Positions 1 to 8,325 of a DNA stretch of 64,000 nucleotides are shown piece after piece. The stretch comes from Bacteroidota bacterium (lineage in GTDB: Bacteria; Bacteroidota; Bacteroidia; Bacteroidales; Prolixibacteraceae): positions 1 to 64,000 of the forward strand of contig JAUYMU010000060.1 in assembly GCA_030698405.1 (NCBI GenBank), in the 5' to 3' direction. The notes under the pieces were generated by a model. The model did no database searches. It had not been told where the DNA came from and saw nothing but the letters and a program-made list of their open reading frames with translations. Each line of letters starts with the position of its first letter. Position 1 is the first letter of the stretch. A program made the position numbers and the translations under genes.

Positions 1-634
1 GCAACTGAACATTGGCAGATTTGGTTAAACCGATTAAATAAGGTTCGGCTGGCTGGTATCTCAACTGACCCAATGTTTTTACCATTGCAAGCTGTTGCAA
101 GTCCTTTTTGCCGGGGGCATTTATCAGGATTACTGCACCTGCTTCGACGGTTCCGATGCTATTCAGCGTCGAAAGCGCCGGATCGTACAAATCAGTCGAA
201 TTCAGGTATTTTCCCATACGCACAACTGTTTCAGAACCTCCGCAGTATTGAAGCCTGCGGATAAAAAAGGCTTTCACTTCCTTGTCCGATGCTTTTCCGA
301 GCGCTGCGAGTAAAGCCGTTTCGACCAGTTTACGGTCTTTTTCACGGTTTGGAGCTCCGGCATATTGAGCCAGACTTTCCAAAGCCATGCGGGCTTGCGT
401 GTCATTTCCGGTTCCGGGAGGAACAATCATGTCACAAAATTTAGCAATTCCCGGAGCTCCGGTTTCGATCATCTGGAGCATCAGCTTCGAGGTGTGATCG
501 CCATTTTGTGCCGGAAACTGCGCCAGCACATCGGCCACTTTGGTTTCCAACCGGCGGTTATCCTGTGCAAAAGCAGGAGCCATCAGGAAAAAGGCCAATA
601 AAACAGTCAATATATTCTTGGTAATGTTCTTCAT
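1..634 (-). CDS. Exported HEAT-repeat protein, N-terminal part (truncated by window edge)
   Basis: The reading frame opens with ATG at 634 and stays open on the minus strand to the window edge, so only about 211 N-terminal residues are present. It begins with a clear signal peptide (MKNITKNILTVLLAFFLM, then APAFAQ, with likely cleavage after AFA). The mature part is built of amphipathic helices with HEAT-like spacing (for example AALGKASDKEVKAFFIRRL and ALSTLNSIGTVEAGAVIL). It resembles the N-terminal HEAT region of large Bacteroidota exported proteins that often carry a C-terminal DUF1080 (putative 3-keto-glycoside hydrolase) domain. That domain would lie outside the window, so this is inference. 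The adjacent Gfo/Idh/MocA oxidoreductase, transcribed in the same direction, supports a role in extracytoplasmic sugar oxidation or hydrolysis. Confidence 0.75.
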   Translation of the reverse strand, partial: MKNITKNILTVLLAFFLMAPAFAQDNRRLETKVADVLAQFPAQNGDHTSKLMLQMIETGAPGIAKFCDMIVPPGTGNDTQARMALESLAQYAGAPNREKDRKLVETALLAALGKASDKEVKAFFIRRLQYCGGSETVVRMGKYLNSTDLYDPALSTLNSIGTVEAGAVILINAPGKKDLQQLAMVKTLGQLRYQPAEPYLIGLTKSANVQL

Positions 635-744
635 GTTGTTAGTTTTTAATTCTCTTTATCAATTGTTTATGCAATTCCGTCCGTAAGAATATTTTTTCTC
701 TGAAGAACATTTTCCCGCGGACGGCTTTTCCGTTTTCTTTTTGT

Positions 745-834
745 CCCGGGGTTTTGTTCGTTCCTCACTACACCCCGGGTTATTCAGATTCAGCTCCTTC
801 AGAGCTAAGTTTTCCGTTGGCTAAAGCCGAACGG
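745..834. repeat. Triple-hairpin non-coding element
   Basis: Three inverted repeats follow one another. CCCGGGGT (745-752) pairs with ACCCCGGG (772-779). AGCTC (792-796) pairs with GAGCT (802-806). CCGTTGGC (814-821) pairs with GCC-G-AACGG (826-834). It is much more GC-rich and structured than the surrounding intergenic DNA. It looks like a dispersed non-coding repeat or structured RNA, but no second copy is visible in this window. Confidence 0.5.
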
Positions 835-948
835 CAAAGGATAAGTTTGTTAATTATTGGAGATCTCATGCAAAGTATCCAATTTGAAATCTTGAACTAA
901 AAAATATCCAATAACGAATGATCAATATTCAATTTCCAAGTAAAGTCA

Positions 949-981
949 ACTTGGAACTTTGAACCTGAAACCTGGAACTTC
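949..981. repeat. TTGGAACTTTGAAC-type dispersed intergenic repeat
   Basis: The stretch CTTGGAACTTTGAACCTGAA continues with a second GGAACTT unit. A closely similar stretch (CTTGGAACTTTGAACATGAA) lies at about 48700-48730, before the radical SAM gene. Both are preceded by a related ATATCCAAT word. Such degenerate short-word repeats are frequent in Bacteroidota intergenic regions. Confidence 0.55.
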
Positions 982-983
982 TC

Positions 984-2252
984 CTAGATCCTCCATTCTC
1001 CCCGCATCGGCTGATCGATGAGCCTGTTGGCTTCGTCGTCGTTGATGAAGGTTTGTGAAACCGGATCGAATTCGAGTGTGCGCCCCAACCGCAATGCAAT
1101 AACGCCCATGTTTACAATGGTTGCAGAGCGGTGTCCATTCATTTCGTTCAGTGCAAATTTCTTGCGGGTCCTCACCGATTCGCTAAATAAACCGATTTGT
1201 GGTTCAGGATCAGGAAGCGTGTCAATCAGCGCATTCAGGTTTGGAATGTCTGATTTAAAACCTTTGTAAATCTTGCCTTTGGGCCCTTCAATGTATGCAG
1301 CGCTTTGGTCTTTGTTTTCGCCATCCAGTATAATCTGGCAACCATCTGCATACGTGTAGGTTATTTTCCGCCAGGTTCCGATCGCATCGTAATCCTGTTG
1401 CGGCGCGTCCACTTCAACCTTCACCGGACTCGTATTGTCTTTCCCCAGAAAATACTGAACCGGATCGATGTAATGTTGTCCCATATCGCCCAAACCACCT
1501 CCGTCGTAATCCCAGTATCCCCGGAAAGTCTGGTGAACGCGGTGTGCGTTGTATGGTTTTTCGGGAGCAGGCCCGAGCCACATGTTGTAATCTAAATCGG
1601 AAGGAATAAGTTCCGGTGTCAGGTTTGGTTTTCCAACCCAGTAGAATTTCCAGTCGAAACCGGTCACGCCGCTGATCGTCACTTTTAAAGGCCAACCCAA
1701 AACACCGCTTTCAACTACTTTTTTGAGCGGTTTAACAGGCGTACCCAATCCGTAGAAATTGTCTTTAAACCTGAACCATGTATTTAGCCGGAACATTTTA
1801 CCGGTGGCATTGATGGCCTCAACCACCCGTTTGCCTTCGCCGATGGTGCGGGTCATGGGTTTTTCGCACCAAACATCTTTACCGGCCTGCGCAGCCATTA
1901 CCGACATAATTCCGTGCCAGTGCGGCGGAGTGGCAATGTGCACAATGTCGATGTCCGGGCGAAGCAGTACATCCCGGAAATCGGAATATCCTTTCACCTC
2001 TGATCCCACTTTCTGAAGGGTGCTGTTCAGGTGGTTTTTATCCACATCGCAAATGGCAAGCAGGCGCATGCCTTCGTAAACGATGTGACCTTGTCCCATT
2101 CCGCCAACTCCAATGATGGCTTTGGTTAACTGATCGCTTGGGGCAAGGAACCCGTTTCCGCCCAAAACATGCCGCGGAATAATGGTGATCGCTGCAGCTG
2201 CAAACAGCGACTTCTTCAGGAAATCGCGGCGATTGTTGATTTTTTCAGTCAT
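984..2252 (-). CDS. Tat-exported Gfo/Idh/MocA family oxidoreductase
   Basis: This is an NAD(P)-dependent oxidoreductase of about 422 residues. The N-terminus carries a twin-arginine signal (NNRRDFLKKSLFAAAA), so the enzyme is probably exported folded with its cofactor. A Rossmann motif follows (IGVGGMGQGHI), then the family EKPMTRT signature, whose lysine is the usual catalytic or binding residue. The C-terminal half is the alpha/beta substrate domain. ATG at 2252 is preferred over a TTG two codons upstream. Family members oxidise or rearrange sugars and inositols, and exported Bacteroidota forms often sit with DUF1080/HEAT proteins as here. The substrate cannot be read from the sequence. Confidence 0.88.
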   Translation of the reverse strand: MTEKINNRRDFLKKSLFAAAAITIIPRHVLGGNGFLAPSDQLTKAIIGVGGMGQGHIVYEGMRLLAICDVDKNHLNSTLQKVGSEVKGYSDFRDVLLRPDIDIVHIATPPHWHGIMSVMAAQAGKDVWCEKPMTRTIGEGKRVVEAINATGKMFRLNTWFRFKDNFYGLGTPVKPLKKVVESGVLGWPLKVTISGVTGFDWKFYWVGKPNLTPELIPSDLDYNMWLGPAPEKPYNAHRVHQTFRGYWDYDGGGLGDMGQHYIDPVQYFLGKDNTSPVKVEVDAPQQDYDAIGTWRKITYTYADGCQIILDGENKDQSAAYIEGPKGKIYKGFKSDIPNLNALIDTLPDPEPQIGLFSESVRTRKKFALNEMNGHRSATIVNMGVIALRLGRTLEFDPVSQTFINDDEANRLIDQPMRGEWRI

Positions 2253-2405
2253 ATTCAATAATGATTTAGTAAGTTCTGATTTGAATCAATGAATTTACTG
2301 CAAAAAAAGCATCTGACGTGTAAAATGAGGGGTAATAAATGGGGTAATAAGATCAGGTTGCAGTATGTTTTTTACCATAAAAGCATATAAAGTGCAACTC
2401 CCGGG

Positions 2406-4742
2406 TTAAAATTCATGTTCTTTGTCAACCAACGACCTAAAATCGTTGGGGTACTTTTCCTTATAAAGTTCGAAATACAATTTCACGAAATTATCAAAAA
2501 CAGAATGTGCCAGACTCAATTTGCCCTGTCGGATTAGGATGCTGATTTTCTTGCGCAAAGCGGGTTCGTTCAGCGGATCGTTGATACTGATAACTTCGGC
2601 CATGTCAAGGAGTATGGATTCGAATTTTTCTTCCGGAAGTAAACGGAATATTTTGAGCCCAAACTCGATGATCCGGTCACTCATGCGGTCAACATACGGA
2701 TCGACCCACGATTCGCTCATGTTTGGGAAGAGCGTTCCTTTTTTCAGAATAAGCAGCAATTCAGGCAGTTCCTTTTTAATATTTTCAGTATCAGAAGTCA
2801 GGGATTCATTCAGTTTTGCTTCAACATAAAACAGATCAACAAAATAGCCATCGGCAAATTCAAACTTCCAGAATTTATCCTGAAAAACCAGTTTCATTTC
2901 TGAACACGAAGCAAGCAGGGCTTTCAGGTTCTGAATATTTGTGCCACGGATGTTTTTTGCTTTGGGCACACTCATTCCCGGCCATAAATAATCGGATAGT
3001 TTTTTTGAGCTGATGCCTTTTTCGAGCAACCCGCTGTGCAGTAAAATGAGCACGAACAGTTGTTTTATTTTTGGAGAAAATTTTAAGCTGATGTCCTTTC
3101 CTTCGCTGTTGAATACTTTTAAGCCACCGAAACAATTGATTTTTTCAGGAGCATCGTGAATGGATAATTTTTGATTTGGAAGAGCAACCGGAATATGTTT
3201 TACCACGGCTTCAGATGTTCTTTTTCGGCGTATTTGTATGAATAAAATGTATCCCAAAACTCCAAGTAAAATTATTGTCCCAATGATATAGCCTGCAGAA
3301 ACCGGATTTTGGTCCTCTTTTGAAGACAAAAATTCATTTCGTACCTGTTCTTCATTCAATTCCCTGTCCCATATTTTAATTTCGTGAATGTATCCGGTGA
3401 AAAATTCCTCCCACAGGTTGCTCCCGATCAACATTGTATAATCCGACTGGGCATAAGGAGTTAGCAAACTGATCGTTTCGGTTCGTTCGCCGTTCATGTA
3501 AAAACTTACTTGATTTTCAGCTACCGAATGTACCAAAGCGATAAAAGTCCACTGATTGACAGGTATTTTGGTTTTTTCTGAATGGTAATCCTTGATTCCC
3601 TGCACGGTAAAAGTGAGCAATCCGTTGTGAATCTTCAGCACAAAATCTTTCCCTTTTCCAACAATGCAATTGTTTTCACCGAGTTTGACAGGTTTTATCC
3701 ACGCTGTAATACTGAAGTTTGGTTTTAGCGCCGAACGGCTCATCAAACCGCAGTCGGCATAAGCATTTCCGGAGAAATAGGCACAGTTCTCACGGGACTC
3801 ATCATCCTTGAAATCAATGCCGTAATTGATTATCTCAGTATCATTTTTCCGTTGAAGGTTGTGCACTTTTTTTGAAAAGATGTAATGATCCATCAACCCA
3901 AATTCAGGACTAAGCGGAACCACATTGAATACTTTCATGTTCCTGAGATTTTCAGGACTTGGAAGTACAATGTCAGGAGAAAACTGATAGCCAGCTTTGT
4001 AGGGCGCCAATGCCAGGCTGTTTAACGAACTGGTCGGGAAACTGAAGTGCCCATTTGTTCTGCGGTGGGGAAAATCTTTCCACGACACATCGGCAAGCAA
4101 TTCGTTGCCGTTCCTGGTTACCCCGAATATTTTGGTCTGGCTGTTCAGGTTTGAAACAATGCCGGCAGCTTTCCGGATATATTGAGCATCAACCTGAATA
4201 AAATTGGGCAGTTTCCCGGTACGTTCCCAAAAACTTACAAAATAATCGGCAGTAGGAAAGGAATCAGCATCAGCGATCATCCAAAGCAATTCGTTGCAAG
4301 TCAGTTGTTTTAGTTGCAATTCCTGATTTTCTGAGGTCCTGAATTTATCCAGATTACGGCTATTTAGAAAGAACGTTCCTGAAGGAAATTTGCTTTGATT
4401 CAGACTTTCGTCATCAGAAATAATCATGACCGGAAGATTCTTTGCCGGAATTTTGGCCAGCAGACGATCCAATTCATCGTTCGAACTTCCTGAAAAAAGA
4501 AATGCCATTGGAATGTTTTCCTGAAACAACGAGTCGAGCTGGCCCGGTGCGAGCTGTTCAGGCAGAATGAGCAGATGAGATTTTAGTCGAACTGAAATTC
4601 TCAACGAATCAGGAAGTTCTGCAATATTTCCTGTTCCGGTCTGAGCAAAAACCGACAAACAGAATAGCAGCAGGATCAACAAAAACTGATATGATTTTTT
4701 TATCCGGATCAAAATTAGCTGAAGTGATTCGTGAATGCACAA
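2406..4742 (-). CDS. Membrane-anchored LamG receptor with cytoplasmic SARP-like winged helix
   Basis: The protein has up to 778 residues. In order it shows an N-terminal hydrophobic signal segment (about 17-34), an extracytoplasmic region of unknown fold (35-310), a LamG/concanavalin-like domain (about 318-470, with SITAWIKP and an IHEIKIWDRELNEEQV end) and a transmembrane helix (about 483-503) followed by RRKR. A cytoplasmic domain at about 536-632 (FGGLKVF ... KLSDYLWPG ... NIQNLKALL) resembles the winged helix of SARP/BTAD regulators, and a helical C-terminus follows. The topology suggests a one-component sensor that binds a glycan or envelope ligand outside and DNA inside. There is no ATG near the 5' end. 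The start is probably TTG at 4742 or at 4712. The ligand and target genes are unknown. Confidence 0.7.
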   Translation of the reverse strand: MCIHESLQLILIRIKKSYQFLLILLLFCLSVFAQTGTGNIAELPDSLRISVRLKSHLLILPEQLAPGQLDSLFQENIPMAFLFSGSSNDELDRLLAKIPAKNLPVMIISDDESLNQSKFPSGTFFLNSRNLDKFRTSENQELQLKQLTCNELLWMIADADSFPTADYFVSFWERTGKLPNFIQVDAQYIRKAAGIVSNLNSQTKIFGVTRNGNELLADVSWKDFPHRRTNGHFSFPTSSLNSLALAPYKAGYQFSPDIVLPSPENLRNMKVFNVVPLSPEFGLMDHYIFSKKVHNLQRKNDTEIINYGIDFKDDESRENCAYFSGNAYADCGLMSRSALKPNFSITAWIKPVKLGENNCIVGKGKDFVLKIHNGLLTFTVQGIKDYHSEKTKIPVNQWTFIALVHSVAENQVSFYMNGERTETISLLTPYAQSDYTMLIGSNLWEEFFTGYIHEIKIWDRELNEEQVRNEFLSSKEDQNPVSAGYIIGTIILLGVLGYILFIQIRRKRTSEAVVKHIPVALPNQKLSIHDAPEKINCFGGLKVFNSEGKDISLKFSPKIKQLFVLILLHSGLLEKGISSKKLSDYLWPGMSVPKAKNIRGTNIQNLKALLASCSEMKLVFQDKFWKFEFADGYFVDLFYVEAKLNESLTSDTENIKKELPELLLILKKGTLFPNMSESWVDPYVDRMSDRIIEFGLKIFRLLPEEKFESILLDMAEVISINDPLNEPALRKKISILIRQGKLSLAHSVFDNFVKLYFELYKEKYPNDFRSLVDKEHEF

Positions 4743-4833
4743 ACTTATAAAAAACCGCGAATTTTGCCGGTATAATGTTTCCCTTTTTTAGTTTGGAATA
4801 ATATTGGTTAATTGTTTGATAAACAGTAGGTAT

Positions 4834-4866
4834 AGTGAGCGGGTGACTCTAAGTCACCCGCTCACT
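4834..4866. repeat. Perfect 15-bp inverted repeat (copy 1)
   Basis: AGTGAGCGGGTGACT (4834-4848) and its exact complement AGTCACCCGCTCACT (4852-4866) flank a 3-nt loop. The stem is too GC-rich and regular to be chance. There is no U-tract, so it is not a standard terminator. A diverged copy lies about 70 bp downstream. Confidence 0.85.
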
Positions 4867-4937
4867 GAAACACTGGCAAGTGACAACAGTATGTCAGCAG
4901 GGTTGGAAGAGTTGGATTTTTTTGCCTGTGGGTGATT

Positions 4938-4971
4938 AGTGAGCAGGTGTCTCTGAAGTTACCCGCTCACT
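4938..4971. repeat. Diverged copy of the AGTGAGC palindrome (copy 2)
   Basis: AGTGAGCAGGTGTCT (4938-4952) and AGTTACCCGCTCACT (4957-4971) form an imperfect hairpin with three mismatched pairs. Both arms match copy 1, so this is a second copy of the same element rather than an independent structure. Confidence 0.8.
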
Positions 4972-5119
4972 ATTTGACAGAATCAATGACGTAATTAAAA
5001 ATTAGAAGGTAAAATTACATTCTGAAGGGGATGGCCTCTTGACTTGTTGATGCAACTTTTTTGGCTAATTTTGTAGAAACGAATTCATTTTACAGAAACA
5101 CATTGTAAAGACAGTTGCT

Positions 5120-5356
5120 ATGAACATAGAAGCAGAAAAAGCAATGATTATTGAGCAAGTTAAAACGGTAAACGACACCGACCTGATTAGTGCCATTAAA
5201 AGTATGCTTGATTATGCCCGGAATCGTGACCAGAAAAGTTATGATATTCCGGAAGCTCACCAAAATCTGGTTATGGAACGATTTGAAAAGACAAGGGAAA
5301 ATCCTGATGGGCTTTTGGACTGGGAAGAAGCAAAGGAAACGCTGAAAAACCGATGA
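5120..5356 (+). CDS. RelB-type antitoxin (addiction module component)
   Basis: This small acidic protein of 78 residues has a helical N-terminus (MNIEAEKAMIIEQVKTVND) and an acidic C-terminal tail (GLLDWEEAKETLKNR) of the kind antitoxins use to wrap their toxin. Its stop overlaps the toxin start by 4 bp (ATGA), implying translational coupling. The family is small and diverse, so the assignment rests partly on the neighbour. By analogy it should neutralise the downstream toxin and repress the operon. Confidence 0.8.
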   Translation: MNIEAEKAMIIEQVKTVNDTDLISAIKSMLDYARNRDQKSYDIPEAHQNLVMERFEKTRENPDGLLDWEEAKETLKNR

Positions 5357-5667
5357 AGAAGTACCTCCTTAAGATTAATCCCGAGGCTTTGTCAGACATT
5401 CGGGATATTGCCAATTGGTACGATGAGCAAAAAGCTGGCCTTGGGAGTAGGTTTCAAAACACGGTCATAAAACAAATTGATCTCTTGACTGAAGATCCTC
5501 AAATATTTGCAATCCGTTATAAGGAAATTCGCTGTATGTTGGTTAAGAAATTTCCATATATGATTCATTTTTACATCAATTACCAAACTTTCACCGTCGA
5601 AATTCTTGCAGTGATAAGTACCAACCGAAATCCGAAGATATGGCAAGAAAAATCAGCGAAAAATTAA
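5353..5667 (+). CDS. RelE/ParE-superfamily toxin
   Basis: The protein has 104 residues with the compact RelE/ParE fold pattern: strand-helix-helix at the N-terminus (INPEALSDIRDIANWYDEQKAG), then a C-terminal sheet (RCMLVKKFPYMIHFYIN and VEILAVISTNRNP). ParE-like members poison gyrase and RelE-like members cut mRNA on the ribosome. The sequence does not settle which applies. It overlaps its antitoxin by 4 bp. The aldehyde dehydrogenase gene starts only 12 bp downstream and may share the transcript. Confidence 0.83.
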   Translation: MKKYLLKINPEALSDIRDIANWYDEQKAGLGSRFQNTVIKQIDLLTEDPQIFAIRYKEIRCMLVKKFPYMIHFYINYQTFTVEILAVISTNRNPKIWQEKSAKN

Positions 5668-5679
5668 AATCCTTGTACC

Positions 5680-7047
5680 ATGCGATCCATCAATCCATTT
5701 TCAGGAGAAACAATCAGAAATTATCCGGAATATACTTCGGCAGAAGTTGAACAAATCATCGTCCATGTTGACCGCACTTTTCAGCAATGGAAACAAACAA
5801 GCTTTCAAGAGCGGGCGGTTTGCATGAAAAACCTTCAGGCTAAACTACTTGAAAGGAAGGCAGAACTTGCTTCCATCATGAGCGCTGAAATGGGAAAAGT
5901 GTTGCGCGAAGCCATTGGCGAGATTGAAAAATGTGCCTTGGTTTGTGCGTTTTATGCCGAAAATGCCGAATCATTTCTGAAGAATGAATCCATAAAAACG
6001 GAGGCTTCTGAATCGTATATTACCTATCAGCCCATCGGAACGGTGTTGGCCGTGATGCCCTGGAACTTCCCGTTCTGGCAGGTTTTCAGGTTTCTGGCTC
6101 CGGCTTTAATGGCCGGTAATACAGGACTTTTGAAACACGCGTCCAACGTTTCGGGTTGCGCGCTGGCCATCGAGCAGCTTGTTCGCGAAGCTGGCTTTCC
6201 TGAGAATGTTTTCCGAACTCTTTTAATTGGCTCGAAAGGAGTAAAAGCAGTGATTGAGAACCCTTTGATCAAAGCCGTTACACTTACCGGAAGCACTCCT
6301 GCCGGGAAATCAGTTGCTTCGGTGGCTGGTTCGGTTCTGAAAAAATCGGTGCTCGAATTGGGCGGCAGCGATCCGTACCTGATTCTGGAAGATGCCGATG
6401 TTGAAAATGCAGCCCGCTTGTGTGTAACCAGCCGCCTGCTGAATGCCGGACAAAGCTGCATTGGTGCCAAACGGTTTATCGTAGCCGATCAGATTTACGA
6501 ATCGTTCAAAGCTGAATTTGTGCGCTTGATGGCGGCGGCGACTTTCGGCGATCCGCTTGATCCGCAAACTACCATTGGCCCATTGGCACGAACCGATTTA
6601 CGCGACGAACTACACCAACAAGTTGTGAAAAGCGTCGAAATGGGTGCAACCGTTTTGCTTGGTGGTTTTGTTCCTGAAGGCAATGCACCGTTTTATCCGC
6701 CTACAGTTTTAGAAAACGTGGTTCCCGGAATGCCGGCCTATCACGAAGAATTGTTTGGTCCGGTTGCTGTACTTTTCAGGTTTAAAACCGAAGAAGAAGC
6801 CATCCGTATTGCCAACGATACTGTTTTTGGATTGGGTGCCGGAATTTTTACTGTTGATATTCCGAAAGGCAAAATGCTTGCGGAAAATAGATTGGAGGCC
6901 GGTTGCGTGTTTGTGAACGACTTTGTAAAGTCCGATCCCCGACTTCCGTTTGGAGGAATCAAGGAAAGTGGCTATGGCCGCGAATTGTCAGCGGTTGGCA
7001 TTCGTGAATTTATGAATATCAAAACGGTCGTCGTGAGCATTTATTGA
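5680..7047 (+). CDS. NAD(P)-dependent succinate-semialdehyde-type aldehyde dehydrogenase
   Basis: This enzyme has 455 residues, the length of the short Sad/YneI-like branch, and oxidises an aldehyde (probably succinate semialdehyde) to the acid. All catalytic landmarks are present: oxyanion asparagine in PWNFPFW (N129), cofactor lysine in LLKHAS (K152), general base glutamate in LELGGSDP (E227) and nucleophile cysteine in NAGQSCIGAKRF (C260). The C-terminal PFGGIKESGYGRE motif is also present. It follows a toxin-antitoxin pair by 12 bp with no visible intervening promoter or terminator. The gene ends directly in a long hairpin. The enzyme is soluble and cytoplasmic. Exact substrate preference is inferred from family resemblance. 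Confidence 0.9.
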   Translation: MRSINPFSGETIRNYPEYTSAEVEQIIVHVDRTFQQWKQTSFQERAVCMKNLQAKLLERKAELASIMSAEMGKVLREAIGEIEKCALVCAFYAENAESFLKNESIKTEASESYITYQPIGTVLAVMPWNFPFWQVFRFLAPALMAGNTGLLKHASNVSGCALAIEQLVREAGFPENVFRTLLIGSKGVKAVIENPLIKAVTLTGSTPAGKSVASVAGSVLKKSVLELGGSDPYLILEDADVENAARLCVTSRLLNAGQSCIGAKRFIVADQIYESFKAEFVRLMAAATFGDPLDPQTTIGPLARTDLRDELHQQVVKSVEMGATVLLGGFVPEGNAPFYPPTVLENVVPGMPAYHEELFGPVAVLFRFKTEEEAIRIANDTVFGLGAGIFTVDIPKGKMLAENRLEAGCVFVNDFVKSDPRLPFGGIKESGYGRELSAVGIREFMNIKTVVVSIY

Positions 7048-7107
7048 ACCACATAGGCACATAGAGCACATAGTTTTTTCTATTGTGCTCTATGTGCCTA
7101 TGTGGTT
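7047..7107. terminator. Long ACATAGGCACATAG hairpin, probable bidirectional terminator
   Basis: The left arm (7047-7073, AACCACATAGGCACATAGAG and on) is matched by a right arm (7080-7107) that is its complement apart from one extra T. The loop is seven bases (TTTTTTC). The hairpin begins on the last base of the dehydrogenase stop codon and lies between converging genes, so it probably ends both transcripts. The internally repetitive CATAG words suggest a dispersed palindromic repeat used as a terminator. Confidence 0.8.
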
Positions 7108-7182
7108 TGTTTTATTTTTTGACTTTTCGGAGTGGACTCAAGTATTTGAATTTTAAGAAATTTTTCGTGAGATAATCCGGGA

Positions 7183-8199
7183 TTACTCCCCGTATTTCAG
7201 CAAAAACTCCGGATTGATGGCCTTGAAACTTAACCGGCCTGCATCGAAAGTTTCGTTCGATAACACGGAATAACTGATTTCATTTAACGGTCGGATCACA
7301 ATACCCTCAGCCCAAACATCAGGACAGATTTTACTTTTGATAGTGGCCATTCTGACGATGGCGTTGATATCATTTTCAAGCTCATAATCTGTTGAAACAA
7401 TGGGGACAGTTGATAATTCAAGCTGATTCATTAAATCGAGAAACTGCCTGGAAGGAAGATATTCAAAACGATCAATATCGAAAGCGTTGAAAAACAGCAT
7501 GTTCTGCCCTCTCAATTTCAGCTTGTTACTCTGAATACCTTCGCCAACCAATTCGCCCTGAATGGCGAAATTGCCATTTAACGCCCGCAACTTGTTTTCA
7601 ATATCCAGTTCACGTGCAACTTTCCAAAAGCTATTTTCCTCATCTTCCAACAGTTCGAGGTTCCGGCTGCAAACGCCAAATTCACCCTTGTTGATGAAAT
7701 AAGTTCCGGAACTTCCGTCCACTTTTTCGGTCACATAACATTTTGTGCCTTTGTATTTGTCCAGAACATGCTGTAAAACCTGCACCCTTGTTTCATCGGT
7801 TTTGGGAATAAATGAAGGAAATTTGCCTTTCGCAATTCCGGCTAAGCAGGCCGGAATTGGCGGTTCATATTTCTCAATTCCCAATACTTCGGTACAATCT
7901 GCATCTTCCGCAATTTCAAAATCAGGAGGCAAAATTGATAATGGGAAACAGATGCCCTGCGAAATTTGCCCGCGAAGACGAATGGTTCTAACCCGCATTC
8001 CCCGTGGTTTTAAAAATTCAAATTCAGGCTTGTCGGGCATCAAACAATCAACCTCGCAATACACGACCAAATCGCCTACCCGAAATTCGCCTTTCTTTAC
8101 CACCAACTGCCAACCCAAAACAGTAGCTTTTTCAATGGCATCAGCATTTTCAATGGATTCCAATGCTTTTATTTTCTGAATACTTGCAAGTTTTCTCAT
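7183..8199 (-). CDS. RNA ligase, DraRnl/Rnl5-like
   Basis: This 338-residue protein has an N-terminal OB-like domain (about 1-120, with KKGEFRVGDLVVYCEVD and IRLRGQISQGI) followed by a nucleotidyltransferase domain. Motif I is TEKVDGSSGTYF, with the predicted AMP-accepting lysine at K159. Later motifs include CSRNLEL, QGELVGEGIQ, FFNAFDID, AEGIVIRP and RLSFKAIN, matching motifs Ia to V of covalent nucleotidyltransferases. Order and length agree with Deinococcus radiodurans DraRnl, which seals nicks with a 3'-OH ribonucleotide using ATP. Its cellular role is unclear, repair of broken RNA or RNA/DNA hybrids being possible. It is transcribed divergently from the sigma-factor operon and stands alone. 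Confidence 0.88.
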   Translation of the reverse strand: MRKLASIQKIKALESIENADAIEKATVLGWQLVVKKGEFRVGDLVVYCEVDCLMPDKPEFEFLKPRGMRVRTIRLRGQISQGICFPLSILPPDFEIAEDADCTEVLGIEKYEPPIPACLAGIAKGKFPSFIPKTDETRVQVLQHVLDKYKGTKCYVTEKVDGSSGTYFINKGEFGVCSRNLELLEDEENSFWKVARELDIENKLRALNGNFAIQGELVGEGIQSNKLKLRGQNMLFFNAFDIDRFEYLPSRQFLDLMNQLELSTVPIVSTDYELENDINAIVRMATIKSKICPDVWAEGIVIRPLNEISYSVLSNETFDAGRLSFKAINPEFLLKYGE

Positions 8200-8325
8200 G
8201 GCTTATTTTTCCTGAATTTAAAATTCACTAATATACGAACAATCACCCCATTCACGGGTTTTCGTGTTCCCCAAATTTCAACCTCACCAAAAAATTTGTA
8301 GTTTTAGGCCAAATTCTGAAAACCC

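Larger units (their letters stand above)
635..983. other. Intergenic stretch without a gene
   Basis: No coding frame is convincing in this 349-bp gap. It holds a cluster of three hairpins (about 745-834) and a TTGGAACTTTGAAC-type repeat near its right end, both described separately. Confidence 0.6.
4743..5119. other. Intergenic stretch with two related palindromes
   Basis: This 377-bp gap separates the divergently transcribed receptor gene and toxin-antitoxin pair. I see no gene. The notable content is two copies of the AGTGAGCGGGTGACT palindrome, listed separately. The promoters of both flanking units must lie here, but no box stands out. Confidence 0.6.

Noticed and set aside
4834-4971. 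Two spaced palindromes as a CRISPR array
   Set aside because: Only two copies, strongly palindromic and diverged, with no cas genes nearby.
6027-6470. 147-residue minus-strand frame inside the aldehyde dehydrogenase gene
   Set aside because: It is opposite the catalytic core of the dehydrogenase and has no domain.
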